The notes under the pieces: model-generated
Told to the model about the DNA's origin: nothing
Databases searched by the model: none
The model's input: only the letters and a program-made list of their open reading frames with translations
DNA from: CAVVIG01 sp050249955
GTDB lineage: Bacteria; Acidobacteriota; Vicinamibacteria; Vicinamibacterales; CAVVIG01
NCBI GenBank assembly: GCA_050249955.1
Contig: JBFWPN010000006.1
Location: forward strand, 186,001-250,000
Direction of reading: 5' to 3'
Length of the DNA stretch: 64,000 nucleotides
Program-made: the position numbers and the translations under genes
In this document: positions 1 to 7,312 of the stretch, piece by piece
Numbering within the stretch: position 1 is the first letter of the stretch
How the letters are laid out: each line of letters starts with the position of its first letter

Positions 1-1
1 C

Positions 2-343
2 GATCCCCCGCTGGCGGTCGTACCCGGGCAGCAGGTCACCCTGTCCCTGAATCGGCAGCCGCGCGGTGACTGGAGCTGGCGCCTTCGCTCCGGCTCGGAG
101 GTGCGTCGCCACTCGACCTTGTTGTCGATGCCGATGGACGCCGACGCTCTCCTCAAGGCGTCACGGAGCTACGTGCCGGCCAGGACCGACGATGTCGCCA
201 CCACCGGGTTCGTGCTCGCTGCCGTCGACGGCGTCAGGGACGCCAGCAGCATCGCGGCAAGCCTGCAGGCGCGGTTCCCGGAGCGGTTCGCATCGGTCGA
301 GGCCGCCCTCGAGTTCACGCAGGCCGTCCTGGCCCGGTTCTGA
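2..343 (+). CDS. 3' end of a probable SAM-dependent methyltransferase with a PqqD-like tail (truncated by window edge)
   Basis: The frame is open from the left edge to a TGA at 341-343, so the gene starts outside the window; a GTG at 101 is possible but probably internal. The upstream part (about 45 residues, with GDWSWR and a later RRHSTLLS) resembles the C-terminal beta-sandwich of class I, PRMT-like methyltransferases. The last 50 residues (VDGVRDASSIAASL, then FPERF) resemble the helical PqqD-like tail that such enzymes often carry. It ends 4 bases before the B1 gene, so it is probably part of the same RiPP operon and may modify the peptide. The function is inferred from a fragment only; no SAM-binding motif is visible here. 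Confidence 0.5.
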   Translation, partial: DPPLAVVPGQQVTLSLNRQPRGDWSWRLRSGSEVRRHSTLLSMPMDADALLKASRSYVPARTDDVATTGFVLAAVDGVRDASSIAASLQARFPERFASVEAALEFTQAVLARF

Positions 344-347
344 CGCC

Positions 348-626
348 ATGCCCACCTCCCGTTTCGCGCTCGCTCCGGACGTGTTGCTGCAGCAGGCAGG
401 TGGCGAGACCCTGCTGGTGAAGCTGAGCGCCGAGGACATGTTCGCGCTCGACGAGATCGGGGCCGAGATCGTCCGCCGGCTCGACGCTGGCAACGACCTC
501 GAGGCCGTTGTCGACGACCTGACGCGGGCCTACGACGCGCCGGCCGGCGACGTGGCCCGCGATATCCACCAGCTCGTCGAGGCCCTGGTCCGGAGCGGCC
601 TGCTCCTCGAGCGCGGGGACGGGTGA
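348..626 (+). CDS. PqqD-family leader-binding protein (lasso peptide B1 / RRE)
   Basis: A 92-residue protein with the PqqD fold pattern: an N-terminal strand segment (ETLLVKLSAEDMFALDEIG) followed by helices ending in LVEALVRSGLLLE. In lasso systems this RiPP recognition element binds the precursor leader and delivers it to the B2 peptidase. The ATG at 348 is chosen because the frame upstream of it overlaps the preceding gene and has no PqqD-like sequence. Its stop overlaps the start of the cyclase gene by one base (TGATG), indicating translational coupling. Neighbouring C, A, B2 and D genes support the assignment. Confidence 0.9.
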   Translation: MPTSRFALAPDVLLQQAGGETLLVKLSAEDMFALDEIGAEIVRRLDAGNDLEAVVDDLTRAYDAPAGDVARDIHQLVEALVRSGLLLERGDG

Positions 627-2539
627 TGTCGACGGCCATCGCCCTGCCTCGCTGGTGTGCGGTCTTCACCGCACCGGGGCGAGCGCCCGACCCACCACCT
701 CCTTCCACACATGGGGACGCGGTGACGACGGGGCCATTCACGCTCGTCTGCCCGGAGGCCGCCTGCGAGCGCACGGTCTTCGGCAATCCCGCGGATCCGA
801 CGGTCCTGCTCTTCGAGGGCTACATGCTCGAGCGCCGGCGCCTGGGCGCCGAGCTGGGCCTGGACCACGACGCCACCCAGGCCGCGGTCGCGGCCGCCGC
901 CTTCGAACGGTGGGGGCTGGAGGTCTTCGACCGGATCGACGGGTCCTACCTGATGGCAATCTGGGATCCCCGGGAGCAGCGCCTGCTGCTCGGCCACGAT
1001 CCGCTTGGCCATCACCCGGTGTTCTATGCCGAGCAGGCAGGGACCCTGTGGTTCTCCTCCAACGTGCTGGCACTTCCGCGCTCCGGTGCCGTCCCATCCA
1101 CGCCGAACCGTGTGTCGCTCGCACTGGCGGCGCTGCGTCTCTGGCCCGCATCGGGCGAGACCTTCTTCGAACACGTGCGGCGGTTGAGACCGGGCAGTTA
1201 TCTCTCCGTGTCGAGCGACCAGGTGGTGCGGACGACGGCGTACTGGAGCCCCTGGCTCGAGGATGACGAACCCGGGCTGACCGAGGCGCAGGCACGCGAA
1301 CAGTTCGAACCGATGCTGGTCGACGCCATCGGGCGCTGCATGGAGCTGGGGCCGCAGGGCATCATGCTGAGCGGCGGGCTCGACTCGGTCACGATTGCTG
1401 CGCTGGCGGCGGACTATTCACGCGGGCACGGGACGCCGCTCGTCCGCGCCGTATCCGGGCGTCGGAACCTGCCTGACGGGGTGGCCGGTCCTCTCTCGGA
1501 CGAGGAACCGATGCAGGACGCGGTGGCCCGCGCGCTGCACATGGAGCACCTGGTGGCGCGCGAAGCCGAGTGGACCGGACGATGTCCCTCGGTCGAGCTC
1601 TCGCTCGACGCGGTCCGCGACCTTCCGGGACCATCGCGGATCTACTGGGTCGGTGCCTACATGGCGTTCTATCGCTTCGTGGCCGCGCGAGGCGTGCAGG
1701 TGGCACTCACGGGATCGGGCGGCGACAACTGGGTGGGGGTCGGCGACGCCTTTGCCGCGGAGGCCATCCGGAACCTCAGGCTCGGCGACCTGGTGCAACA
1801 CGTGCGGTCCTGGACGGGAACCGGCGGCCTGACCTTCCGGCAGGCGGCGCATCACTTGTTGTGGTCGGGCGGTCTTCGCCTGCTGCTCGACTCCTGGTCT
1901 GCCCGGCTCGTGCCTGGCCTGAAGGCGAGCTACCACCGTGACCGCGCGTCATCGTCCATGCCCGATTGGCTCTGCCCGGACCCGCACCTGCGGGAGGCCT
2001 TGATCGAGTCTCAGGTTGGCGGCCGTCCCGCGGCGTTGACGCCGGAGGGACGGGTACCCCGGAATTTCTACCGGCACGCCCAGCGGAGCACCCGGAACCC
2101 GTATTTCCAGTACGAATTCGAAGTGGGCTTTCACGTGGAGTCCACGTGCGGCCTGCGGCTGCTGAGCCCGTATCACGACCGGTCCGTGGTCCGCTTCCTG
2201 AACAGCATTCCGCCCCGGGTCCTGCTCGAGGGGGCCAGCTACAAGGGCATGCTCCGGCCGGTCGCGCAGAAGCGACTGCCCGGCCTTGGCCTCGAGAAGC
2301 AGCGCAAGGTCTACTCACCGCGGGTGATTTCGTCGCACCTTGATGAACTCCGGGACGGAACCGCCATGCTGTGGAGAGCCACCTCGCTGGATCGACTGGC
2401 GAGGCTCGGCGTGGTGGACGCCCGCGCGGCGAAGGAGGCGTTCGTGCCCAGCGCCCAGAGCGGGTTTGACGTGCTGGTGCCCGTTTATGCGTTGCTCAGC
2501 GCCGAGCGGTGGCTCCGGGTGCACGCCCCCCTGGCGTAG
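626..2539 (+). CDS. Asparagine-synthetase-like lasso cyclase (C protein)
   Basis: A 637-residue two-domain protein. The N-terminal half is glutamine-amidotransferase-like (LFEGYMLERRRLGAELGL, then DRIDGSYLMAIWD and LLLGHDPLGHHPVF). It lacks the Met-Cys start of true class II amidotransferases, so ammonia production is unlikely. The C-terminal synthetase domain has the PP-loop SGGLDS near residue 250 and a second nucleotide-contact region (LTGSGGDNW). In lasso biosynthesis this enzyme adenylates the side-chain carboxylate of Asp or Glu in the core and closes the macrolactam with the N-terminal amine. ATG at 626 overlaps the B1 stop; an in-frame GTG sits one codon earlier. The length is typical of the family. 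Confidence 0.9.
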   Translation: MSTAIALPRWCAVFTAPGRAPDPPPPSTHGDAVTTGPFTLVCPEAACERTVFGNPADPTVLLFEGYMLERRRLGAELGLDHDATQAAVAAAAFERWGLEVFDRIDGSYLMAIWDPREQRLLLGHDPLGHHPVFYAEQAGTLWFSSNVLALPRSGAVPSTPNRVSLALAALRLWPASGETFFEHVRRLRPGSYLSVSSDQVVRTTAYWSPWLEDDEPGLTEAQAREQFEPMLVDAIGRCMELGPQGIMLSGGLDSVTIAALAADYSRGHGTPLVRAVSGRRNLPDGVAGPLSDEEPMQDAVARALHMEHLVAREAEWTGRCPSVELSLDAVRDLPGPSRIYWVGAYMAFYRFVAARGVQVALTGSGGDNWVGVGDAFAAEAIRNLRLGDLVQHVRSWTGTGGLTFRQAAHHLLWSGGLRLLLDSWSARLVPGLKASYHRDRASSSMPDWLCPDPHLREALIESQVGGRPAALTPEGRVPRNFYRHAQRSTRNPYFQYEFEVGFHVESTCGLRLLSPYHDRSVVRFLNSIPPRVLLEGASYKGMLRPVAQKRLPGLGLEKQRKVYSPRVISSHLDELRDGTAMLWRATSLDRLARLGVVDARAAKEAFVPSAQSGFDVLVPVYALLSAERWLRVHAPLA

Positions 2540-2562
2540 GGGAATCGCGACTGGGAGACAGT

Positions 2563-2580
2563 TGTATCCGGATTCATACA
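2563..2580. promoter_or_regulatory. TGTAT-N8-ATACA inverted repeat upstream of the precursor gene
   Basis: The arms TGTAT (2563-2567) and ATACA (2576-2580) are perfectly complementary. A related palindrome, TGTATC-N6-GATACA, lies at 32802-32819 below the regulator gene. It could be an operator, but no protein can be assigned from sequence alone. It overlaps the first stem-loop described next, so the two readings compete. Confidence 0.3.
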
Positions 2581-2588
2581 CAATCCGG
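2568..2588 (+). other. Intergenic stem-loop 1 between cyclase and precursor genes
   Basis: CCGGATT (2568-2574) pairs perfectly with AATCCGG (2582-2588) across a 7-base loop. It begins 28 bases after the cyclase stop. No T-run follows, so it is not a standard intrinsic terminator. It may stabilise or process the transcript so that the precursor is made at a different level from the enzymes. Confidence 0.45.
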
Positions 2589-2595
2589 CCTGGGG

Positions 2596-2610
2596 GAGCG
2601 GCGGCCGCTC
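2596..2610 (+). other. Intergenic stem-loop 2 with a possible competing partner at 2640-2647
   Basis: GAGCGG (2596-2601) pairs with CCGCTC (2605-2610) over a 3-base loop. The overlapping stretch GGGGGAGC (2592-2599) is also exactly complementary to GCTCCCCC at 2640-2647, just ahead of the precursor translation start. The two pairings exclude each other, as in attenuator-like leaders. This is seen in sequence only; no ligand or leader peptide is evident. Confidence 0.4.
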
Positions 2611-2622
2611 GAGCCGGTTTGC

Positions 2623-2628
2623 TAGAAT
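2623..2628 (+). promoter_or_regulatory. Possible -10 element (TAGAAT) before the precursor gene
   Basis: TAGAAT lies 48 bases upstream of the favoured precursor start, in a clearly less GC-rich patch. No convincing -35 hexamer is found at the usual distance, so a separate promoter for the precursor is only a suggestion. Confidence 0.25.
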
Positions 2629-2662
2629 GACGGCAGGTTGCTCCCCCCTGGGCACACCCAAT

Positions 2663-2669
2663 GGAGAAG
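2663..2669 (+). promoter_or_regulatory. Ribosome binding site that favours the ATG at 2676
   Basis: GGAGAAG ends 6 bases before the ATG at 2676. The alternative ATG at 2661 is preceded only by a C-rich stretch without a purine-rich site. This is why the precursor start is set at 2676 rather than 15 bases earlier. Confidence 0.6.
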
Positions 2670-2675
2670 TTCACG

Positions 2676-2870
2676 ATGCTGAATGCGAACAACATTGACG
2701 GCCGTCCGGCCTGGCGGACGCCGCAGCTCCAGGAGCTCGGCAACCTGCGCTCCCTGGTGCGGGTCGGCAACGCCAACGGCAAGTCCGGCGGCAATATGGA
2801 CGGCGAATCCAACTGCGGCGGCGAGGCGATGTACCTGAGCGCCGAATGCAGCGGCAACCGTCGCCCCTAG
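2676..2870 (+). CDS. Lasso-type RiPP precursor peptide (A)
   Basis: A 64-residue peptide (69 if started at 2661). The leader holds W13-R-T-P-Q-L-Q-E-L-G22, close to the YxxPxLxxxG motif recognised by B1 proteins. The rest is rich in Gly, Asn and Ser with Cys47 and Cys58, and ends in NRRP. The usual Thr two residues before the cleavage site is absent. Among possible first residues, only Gly35 (Asp42 at ring position 8) and Gly38 (Glu44 at position 7) satisfy the 7-9-residue lasso ring rule. Gly35 would give a 30-residue core with both cysteines in the loop and tail. The gene lies between the cyclase and kinase genes. Precursor identity is well supported; the mature product is inference. Confidence 0.8.
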   Translation: MLNANNIDGRPAWRTPQLQELGNLRSLVRVGNANGKSGGNMDGESNCGGEAMYLSAECSGNRRP

Positions 2871-2894
2871 TCCGAGCGACACGCATCGACCTCG

Positions 2895-3782
2895 ATGCCG
2901 GCGCCGTGGGTCGACCCAACGATCGACTGGCAACCGACCCTCAGCATCGAACGCCAGCTGGCCGACCTGCGGTCGACCGGCGACCTGCTGGTCACCTGGC
3001 CGGCGACTGAATTCGAACAGACGGACACGGACTGCTTCAAGGCAGGCGACGATCTCTGGATCTGGCAGCCTGACGTCGGAGCGGTCCGTTTTCGTCTCGA
3101 CACCCCCCACCTGACGGCCTGGTGCTGGCCCGGGGCGAACCCTGCCTGGTTCCGCCAGGTCGTCACCCGAAGCTGGCTGCCGGCCATTTATCCCCTGTGG
3201 GGCCGACAGGTCATCCACGCCAGCGCCGTGCAGTGCCGTGCCACCGAGGTCTGCGTGGCGTTCACCGGGCCGACGCACGCAGGAAAGTCCACGACCGCAT
3301 ACGCGCTCCAGCGACGGTCGGGATGGCGGGCCCTTGCCGACGACACGGTGGCTTTCTCGATCGCCGGCCCCCTGCCCGCGCTTCACCCGATTCCCAACGA
3401 AGCCAGGCTGCGCCCGGCCAGCGCGGCGTTCTTCGAGGTCGACCAGCCGCCAGCGGAGGTGCCGTGGCCAGGGGGGAATCCGGTCCTTGCCGCGATCTAC
3501 GTGCTGGAGGGTGATCCCACCCTTTCCAGGCCGGCCGAGTTCGCCCCCCTCCGCGCCTCCGAAGCGCTGCCCCTCCTGCTGCAGCAGGCCTACGCGCTTT
3601 CATTCAAGATACCGAAATACAATCAGCAGCTGATGAAGGACTACCTGGCCCTCGCGGCGGCGGTCCCGGTGTTCCACCTGCGGTATCGACGGTCGTTCGA
3701 CGTGGCCGACGAGCTCTTCAGCGCGATTGAGGGTCACCTCGCCGAAGCGGCAGGTGTGACCTGCCCAGGCGACCGGTCCTGA
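2895..3782 (+). CDS. HPr-kinase-like protein of the lasso cluster (K)
   Basis: A 295-residue protein related to the C-terminal domain of HPr kinase/phosphorylase. A P-loop (GPTHAGKST) lies at about residues 126-134, followed by LADDTVAF, which matches the conserved acidic Asp-Asp segment of the family. The N-terminal HPr-kinase regulatory domain is absent and no PTS genes are nearby. In the paeninodin-type lasso pathway a similar kinase phosphorylates a serine of the precursor. Here the core does not end in serine but has internal serines at positions 37, 45, 56 and 59. It starts 24 bases after the precursor stop. Tailoring kinase is the best call, but catalysis is not proven. Confidence 0.8.
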   Translation: MPAPWVDPTIDWQPTLSIERQLADLRSTGDLLVTWPATEFEQTDTDCFKAGDDLWIWQPDVGAVRFRLDTPHLTAWCWPGANPAWFRQVVTRSWLPAIYPLWGRQVIHASAVQCRATEVCVAFTGPTHAGKSTTAYALQRRSGWRALADDTVAFSIAGPLPALHPIPNEARLRPASAAFFEVDQPPAEVPWPGGNPVLAAIYVLEGDPTLSRPAEFAPLRASEALPLLLQQAYALSFKIPKYNQQLMKDYLALAAAVPVFHLRYRRSFDVADELFSAIEGHLAEAAGVTCPGDRS

Positions 3783-3817
3783 TCCGGCACGTCCGCAACA
3801 CCTGACACCGTTCTCCG

Positions 3818-4321
3818 ATGGTCGGCCCTGCTGGTCGAGTCTCTGTCTACGGGAGGGTCTCCTCCCGGTTTACGTCCGCCGCGGACGTGGCGCTCGCGGT
3901 GCGGATGGTCGCCTGGGCCGCCGTGCTCCCCCTCCTCAAGGCGGTCGTTCCCGTGCAGTCGCTCGCGCGGCTGATGCACCGTCCCGCCAGGCCGGCTCCG
4001 CGCGATCCGGTCCGCGAGGAACGGATCGTCACCTTTGCCAGGTGGGCCGCCAGGCTCATTCGCTGGGACAGCGGCGGCAACTGCCTCGAGCGGGGACTGC
4101 TGGCCTATCGGTACCTGGGTGAGGCGGGCGCAACCCCGGTGCTGGTCGTCGGGCTCGACCGGGCCGACGGCGAGCTGATCGGCCATGCATGGGTGCTCGT
4201 CGACGGTCAGCCCGCAGGCGAGAGCCGGGCCGCCCTCGAGCGCTACACGCCGGTCTTCGCCTTCACGCCCGAAGGGCGCCTGACCGACGTTCCACCCGCG
4301 GACGCATCCCCGTGCCCGTAG
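3818..4321 (+). CDS. Lasso peptidase B2 (transglutaminase-like cysteine protease)
   Basis: A 167-residue protein. The N-terminal 60 residues include a hydrophobic helix (VRMVAWAAVLPLLKAVVP). The C-terminal domain has the transglutaminase-core-3 triad pattern: Cys89 in NCLERGLLAYRYL, His123 in GHAWVLVDG, and Asp129 as the likely third residue. With B1 it removes the leader from the precursor so the cyclase can act. The length is slightly above the usual 140-150 residues, so a start a few codons later is possible. It is 7 bases from the exporter gene. Confidence 0.88.
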   Translation: MVGPAGRVSVYGRVSSRFTSAADVALAVRMVAWAAVLPLLKAVVPVQSLARLMHRPARPAPRDPVREERIVTFARWAARLIRWDSGGNCLERGLLAYRYLGEAGATPVLVVGLDRADGELIGHAWVLVDGQPAGESRAALERYTPVFAFTPEGRLTDVPPADASPCP

Positions 4322-4328
4322 ACCGCTG

Positions 4329-6194
4329 ATGACTCGGGTCGACTCCACCGGGCAGGCGCTCTCCGCGTTCATGTGGGCCGTCGCAGCGGAGGCCCCGCGG
4401 CTGACCGTCGCGGCCGTCGCGCTCGCGCTGACAGCCGGCGTCTTCGAAGGTGTCGGACTGCTCGCGCTCGTTCCCCTGCTGCAGCTCGTCGGGCTCGACA
4501 CCACCGGCGGCTCGCTGGGCGGCATCCTGCGCCTGTTCGAGGCGGCCTTTGCCGCGGTCGGCCTGGCACCCACACTCCCCGTCGTGCTGGGTACTTACGT
4601 CGGGATCGTGGCGCTCCAGGCCGTCGTCCAGCGCCAGAACGCCATCGTCCAGACCCGCCTGCGCGAGGACATCGTCCATGCGATGCGCACGCGCCTCTAC
4701 CGCGCGGTCGCCGGCACCACGTGGGTCCACTTCTCGCGACGACGCGCGGCCACGTTCGGCGAGATCCTCACGCAGCGGGTGGACCGCGTCGCCAACGCGG
4801 CCTACTACCTGCTCGACCTGCTCGTCACCGGCGTCATGGCGGGCGCCTATGCAGTACTTGCCGTCACGGTCTCGCCGTCACTGACCGCCCTGGTCGCGGT
4901 TGCGGGCGCACTCATGCTGCTGGTCCTGCGGCACCGGCTCCATCTTGCCCGCGCGCGCGGCGCCGAGTACACCGCGGCAGCGACGCGGCTGCACACGGCC
5001 GCCTTCGATCATCTCGACAGCATGAAGATGACGAAGGGCTATGGGGCCGAGGCGCGCCATGCGGCGCAGTTCTCACGCCTCTCGCGCGAGCTGGGTGATG
5101 CGAGCGAACGTGCCCTGCTGACTTCGTCCACGACCCGGCTCTGGCTGGCCATCGGGTCTGCCGCGCTGCTTGCCGCCCTGGTCTATACCGCCAGCGCCAT
5201 CGTGGGCATGGCGCCCGCCACGCTGTTCCTCCTCATCTTCCTTTTCGCACGGCTCGTCCCCAGGTTGACGCTGATCTACGAGAAGGCGCAGGTGATGCTC
5301 GGCGAGCTGCCGGCGTTCGAGACCGTCATGCGGGCCGAAGCCGAGTGCCTCGCGGAGGCGGAGCCGCACGTCGACGCCCACGAGGACATCGCACTCGATG
5401 CCGCCGTGACCTGTGAGCGGGTGACGTTCGGATACGGTGGCGACGGTTCGCCAACAGCCCTGCACGACGTCACCCTGCGCATTGCCGCGCACGCCACGAC
5501 CGCCATCGTGGGACCCTCGGGCGCAGGGAAGAGCACCCTGGCCGACCTGCTGATGGGACTTGTCACGCCGCAGTCGGGCACAGTTCGGGTCGACGAGATC
5601 GCCCTGACGCCGGACCGGCTCCAGGCGTGGCGGAGCCGGGTTGGCTACGTTTCGCAGGACACGTTCCTGTTCCATGACACCGTGCGTGCCAACCTCCTGT
5701 GGGCACGCCCGGACGCGGATGACAGTGCGATCTGGACGGCGCTCGAGCAGGCGGCCGCCGCCGACTTCGTCCGCCGGATGCCCCAGGGGCTGGACACCGT
5801 CGTCGGTGACCGTGGGCTCCTGCTCTCGGGCGGTGAGCGGCAGCGGTTGTCCCTGGCCCGCGCGCTGCTGCGGCAGCCGCAGGTGCTCATCCTGGACGAG
5901 GCCACGAGCTCGCTCGATTCCGAGAACGAACGGCGCATCCAGGAGGCCATCGAGCGCCTGCACCGGCGCGTGACCATCGTGGTGATCACCCACCGGCTGT
6001 CCACGATCCGGAACGCGGACGTCATTCACGTCCTCGAGCGCGGCACCATCGTGGAGTCCGGGACCTGGTCGTACCTGCAGCGGGCGGCTACGGGCCGGTT
6101 CCGTGCGCTCCTCGAGGCCCAGGGGCTTCACGAGGCTGTGTTGCCCGCGGTCCCTGCCCCCTCCTCCGACCCGGACGGCGTGGTCGGCTCATGA
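4329..6194 (+). CDS. ABC exporter, fused permease and ATPase (lasso D protein)
   Basis: A 621-residue half-transporter. The N-terminal 320 residues form an ABC transporter type-1 membrane domain with about six hydrophobic segments. The nucleotide-binding domain has Walker A GPSGAGKST near residue 395, signature LLSGGERQRLSLARALL near 500, Walker B VLILDEATSSLD near 520 and the H-loop ITHRLST. It has no N-terminal C39 peptidase domain, in line with B2 doing the leader cleavage. It probably exports the mature peptide across the inner membrane and may give self-immunity. The ATGA overlap with the next gene indicates coupling. Confidence 0.92.
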   Translation: MTRVDSTGQALSAFMWAVAAEAPRLTVAAVALALTAGVFEGVGLLALVPLLQLVGLDTTGGSLGGILRLFEAAFAAVGLAPTLPVVLGTYVGIVALQAVVQRQNAIVQTRLREDIVHAMRTRLYRAVAGTTWVHFSRRRAATFGEILTQRVDRVANAAYYLLDLLVTGVMAGAYAVLAVTVSPSLTALVAVAGALMLLVLRHRLHLARARGAEYTAAATRLHTAAFDHLDSMKMTKGYGAEARHAAQFSRLSRELGDASERALLTSSTTRLWLAIGSAALLAALVYTASAIVGMAPATLFLLIFLFARLVPRLTLIYEKAQVMLGELPAFETVMRAEAECLAEAEPHVDAHEDIALDAAVTCERVTFGYGGDGSPTALHDVTLRIAAHATTAIVGPSGAGKSTLADLLMGLVTPQSGTVRVDEIALTPDRLQAWRSRVGYVSQDTFLFHDTVRANLLWARPDADDSAIWTALEQAAAADFVRRMPQGLDTVVGDRGLLLSGGERQRLSLARALLRQPQVLILDEATSSLDSENERRIQEAIERLHRRVTIVVITHRLSTIRNADVIHVLERGTIVESGTWSYLQRAATGRFRALLEAQGLHEAVLPAVPAPSSDPDGVVGS

Positions 6195-7312
6195 CACAGC
6201 CGACCTCTCCAGCTGCACTCGAACATGTGATCGCCGCGCTGCTGCGCGGTGAGCCACTCGACCGGCGGCAGCTGCGGCACTTCGGGGCGGCAGCCATCCA
6301 CGAAGCGGCGAACCTGCACGAGGTGCTGCCGCTCATCGCCGATCGACTCGCCCTGGTGCCCGAACTGCCCGTCGACTTCAGGGAGCACTTCCTGGAGGAG
6401 CTGCACCGGATCACCGCCGTTGATCTCGCCCTGGAGGCCGAGCTGCGGCGGCTGCACCGTGCGTTCGACGCCGCGCAGGTGCCGCTGCTGCTCGTGAAGG
6501 GCGGTCACCTGGCCTATACGCACTACCCGCGTCCCGACCTTCGTGCCCGTGTCGACTCCGACGTGCTCGTGGCGCGCGGCGACCGCGACCGGGCCGAGGC
6601 GATCCTGGCCGGGCTCGGCTATGCGGCCCCAGCCAAGCTCTCAGGCGAGCTCACCGCCACCCAGAAGACGTACATCCGTACGGCCGACGGAGCGGACCTC
6701 CACGTTATCGACCTGCACTGGCGGCTCGCCAGCCCGCAGGTGTTTGCCCGCGTCCTGTCGTTCGAGGAGCTGTACGCCTCGTCGGTCCCCATCCGCACCC
6801 TTGGTGCCGCCGCCCGCGGCCCCTGCGATGTGCACGCGCTGGTCATCGCCTGCATGCACCGCATCGCACACCACCACGACGAAGCCGACCGCTTCAAGTG
6901 GCTGCTCGACATTCACCTGATCGCGTCCGGCCTGTCGCCGGCTCAGTGGGAGGCCTTCCTCGCGCTCGCCCTGGAGCGCGAGGTGTCGGCCGTGTGTCTC
7001 GACGGGCTGCAGCGCGCGGCGGAGTGGTTCCACACCGTGATCCCCGCGGCGGTGCTCGACGATCCGCGTCTCCCTGACGCCCGTTCCCGTGAAGCCACGG
7101 CGGAGTTCCTGCACGTCCGGCCCCGCGCCCGCGAGGTGCTCGACGACCTGCGGGTGGTGCCGACCTGGTCGGGCCGCCTGCAGCTGCTCCGCGAGCACAT
7201 GTTCCCGGAGGCGACGTACATGCGAGAGGTCTACGCGCCGGGCAGCCGCCTCCCCCTCGCGATCCTGTACGCGCTTCGCATCGTTCGGGGTGCCGCGGCG
7301 TGGATGCGCTGA
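6191..7312 (+). CDS. Nucleotidyltransferase-family protein of the lasso cluster (N)
   Basis: A 373-residue member of the uncharacterised nucleotidyltransferase family (PF14907 type). The active-site region is LLVKGGHLAYTHYP followed by D122-S123-D124, the expected metal-binding acidic pair; a HWRL segment follows as usual for the family. Homologues are frequent in lasso clusters that also carry an HPr-kinase-like gene, where they are suspected tailoring enzymes. ATG at 6191 overlaps the exporter stop by 4 bases. Substrate and product are unknown. Confidence 0.8.
   Translation: MTQPTSPAALEHVIAALLRGEPLDRRQLRHFGAAAIHEAANLHEVLPLIADRLALVPELPVDFREHFLEELHRITAVDLALEAELRRLHRAFDAAQVPLLLVKGGHLAYTHYPRPDLRARVDSDVLVARGDRDRAEAILAGLGYAAPAKLSGELTATQKTYIRTADGADLHVIDLHWRLASPQVFARVLSFEELYASSVPIRTLGAAARGPCDVHALVIACMHRIAHHHDEADRFKWLLDIHLIASGLSPAQWEAFLALALEREVSAVCLDGLQRAAEWFHTVIPAAVLDDPRLPDARSREATAEFLHVRPRAREVLDDLRVVPTWSGRLQLLREHMFPEATYMREVYAPGSRLPLAILYALRIVRGAAAWMR

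Noticed and set aside
626..1300. Glutaminase activity of the cyclase N-terminal domain
   Set aside because: There is no Cys at position 2, so it is unlikely to release ammonia; the domain is treated as structural.
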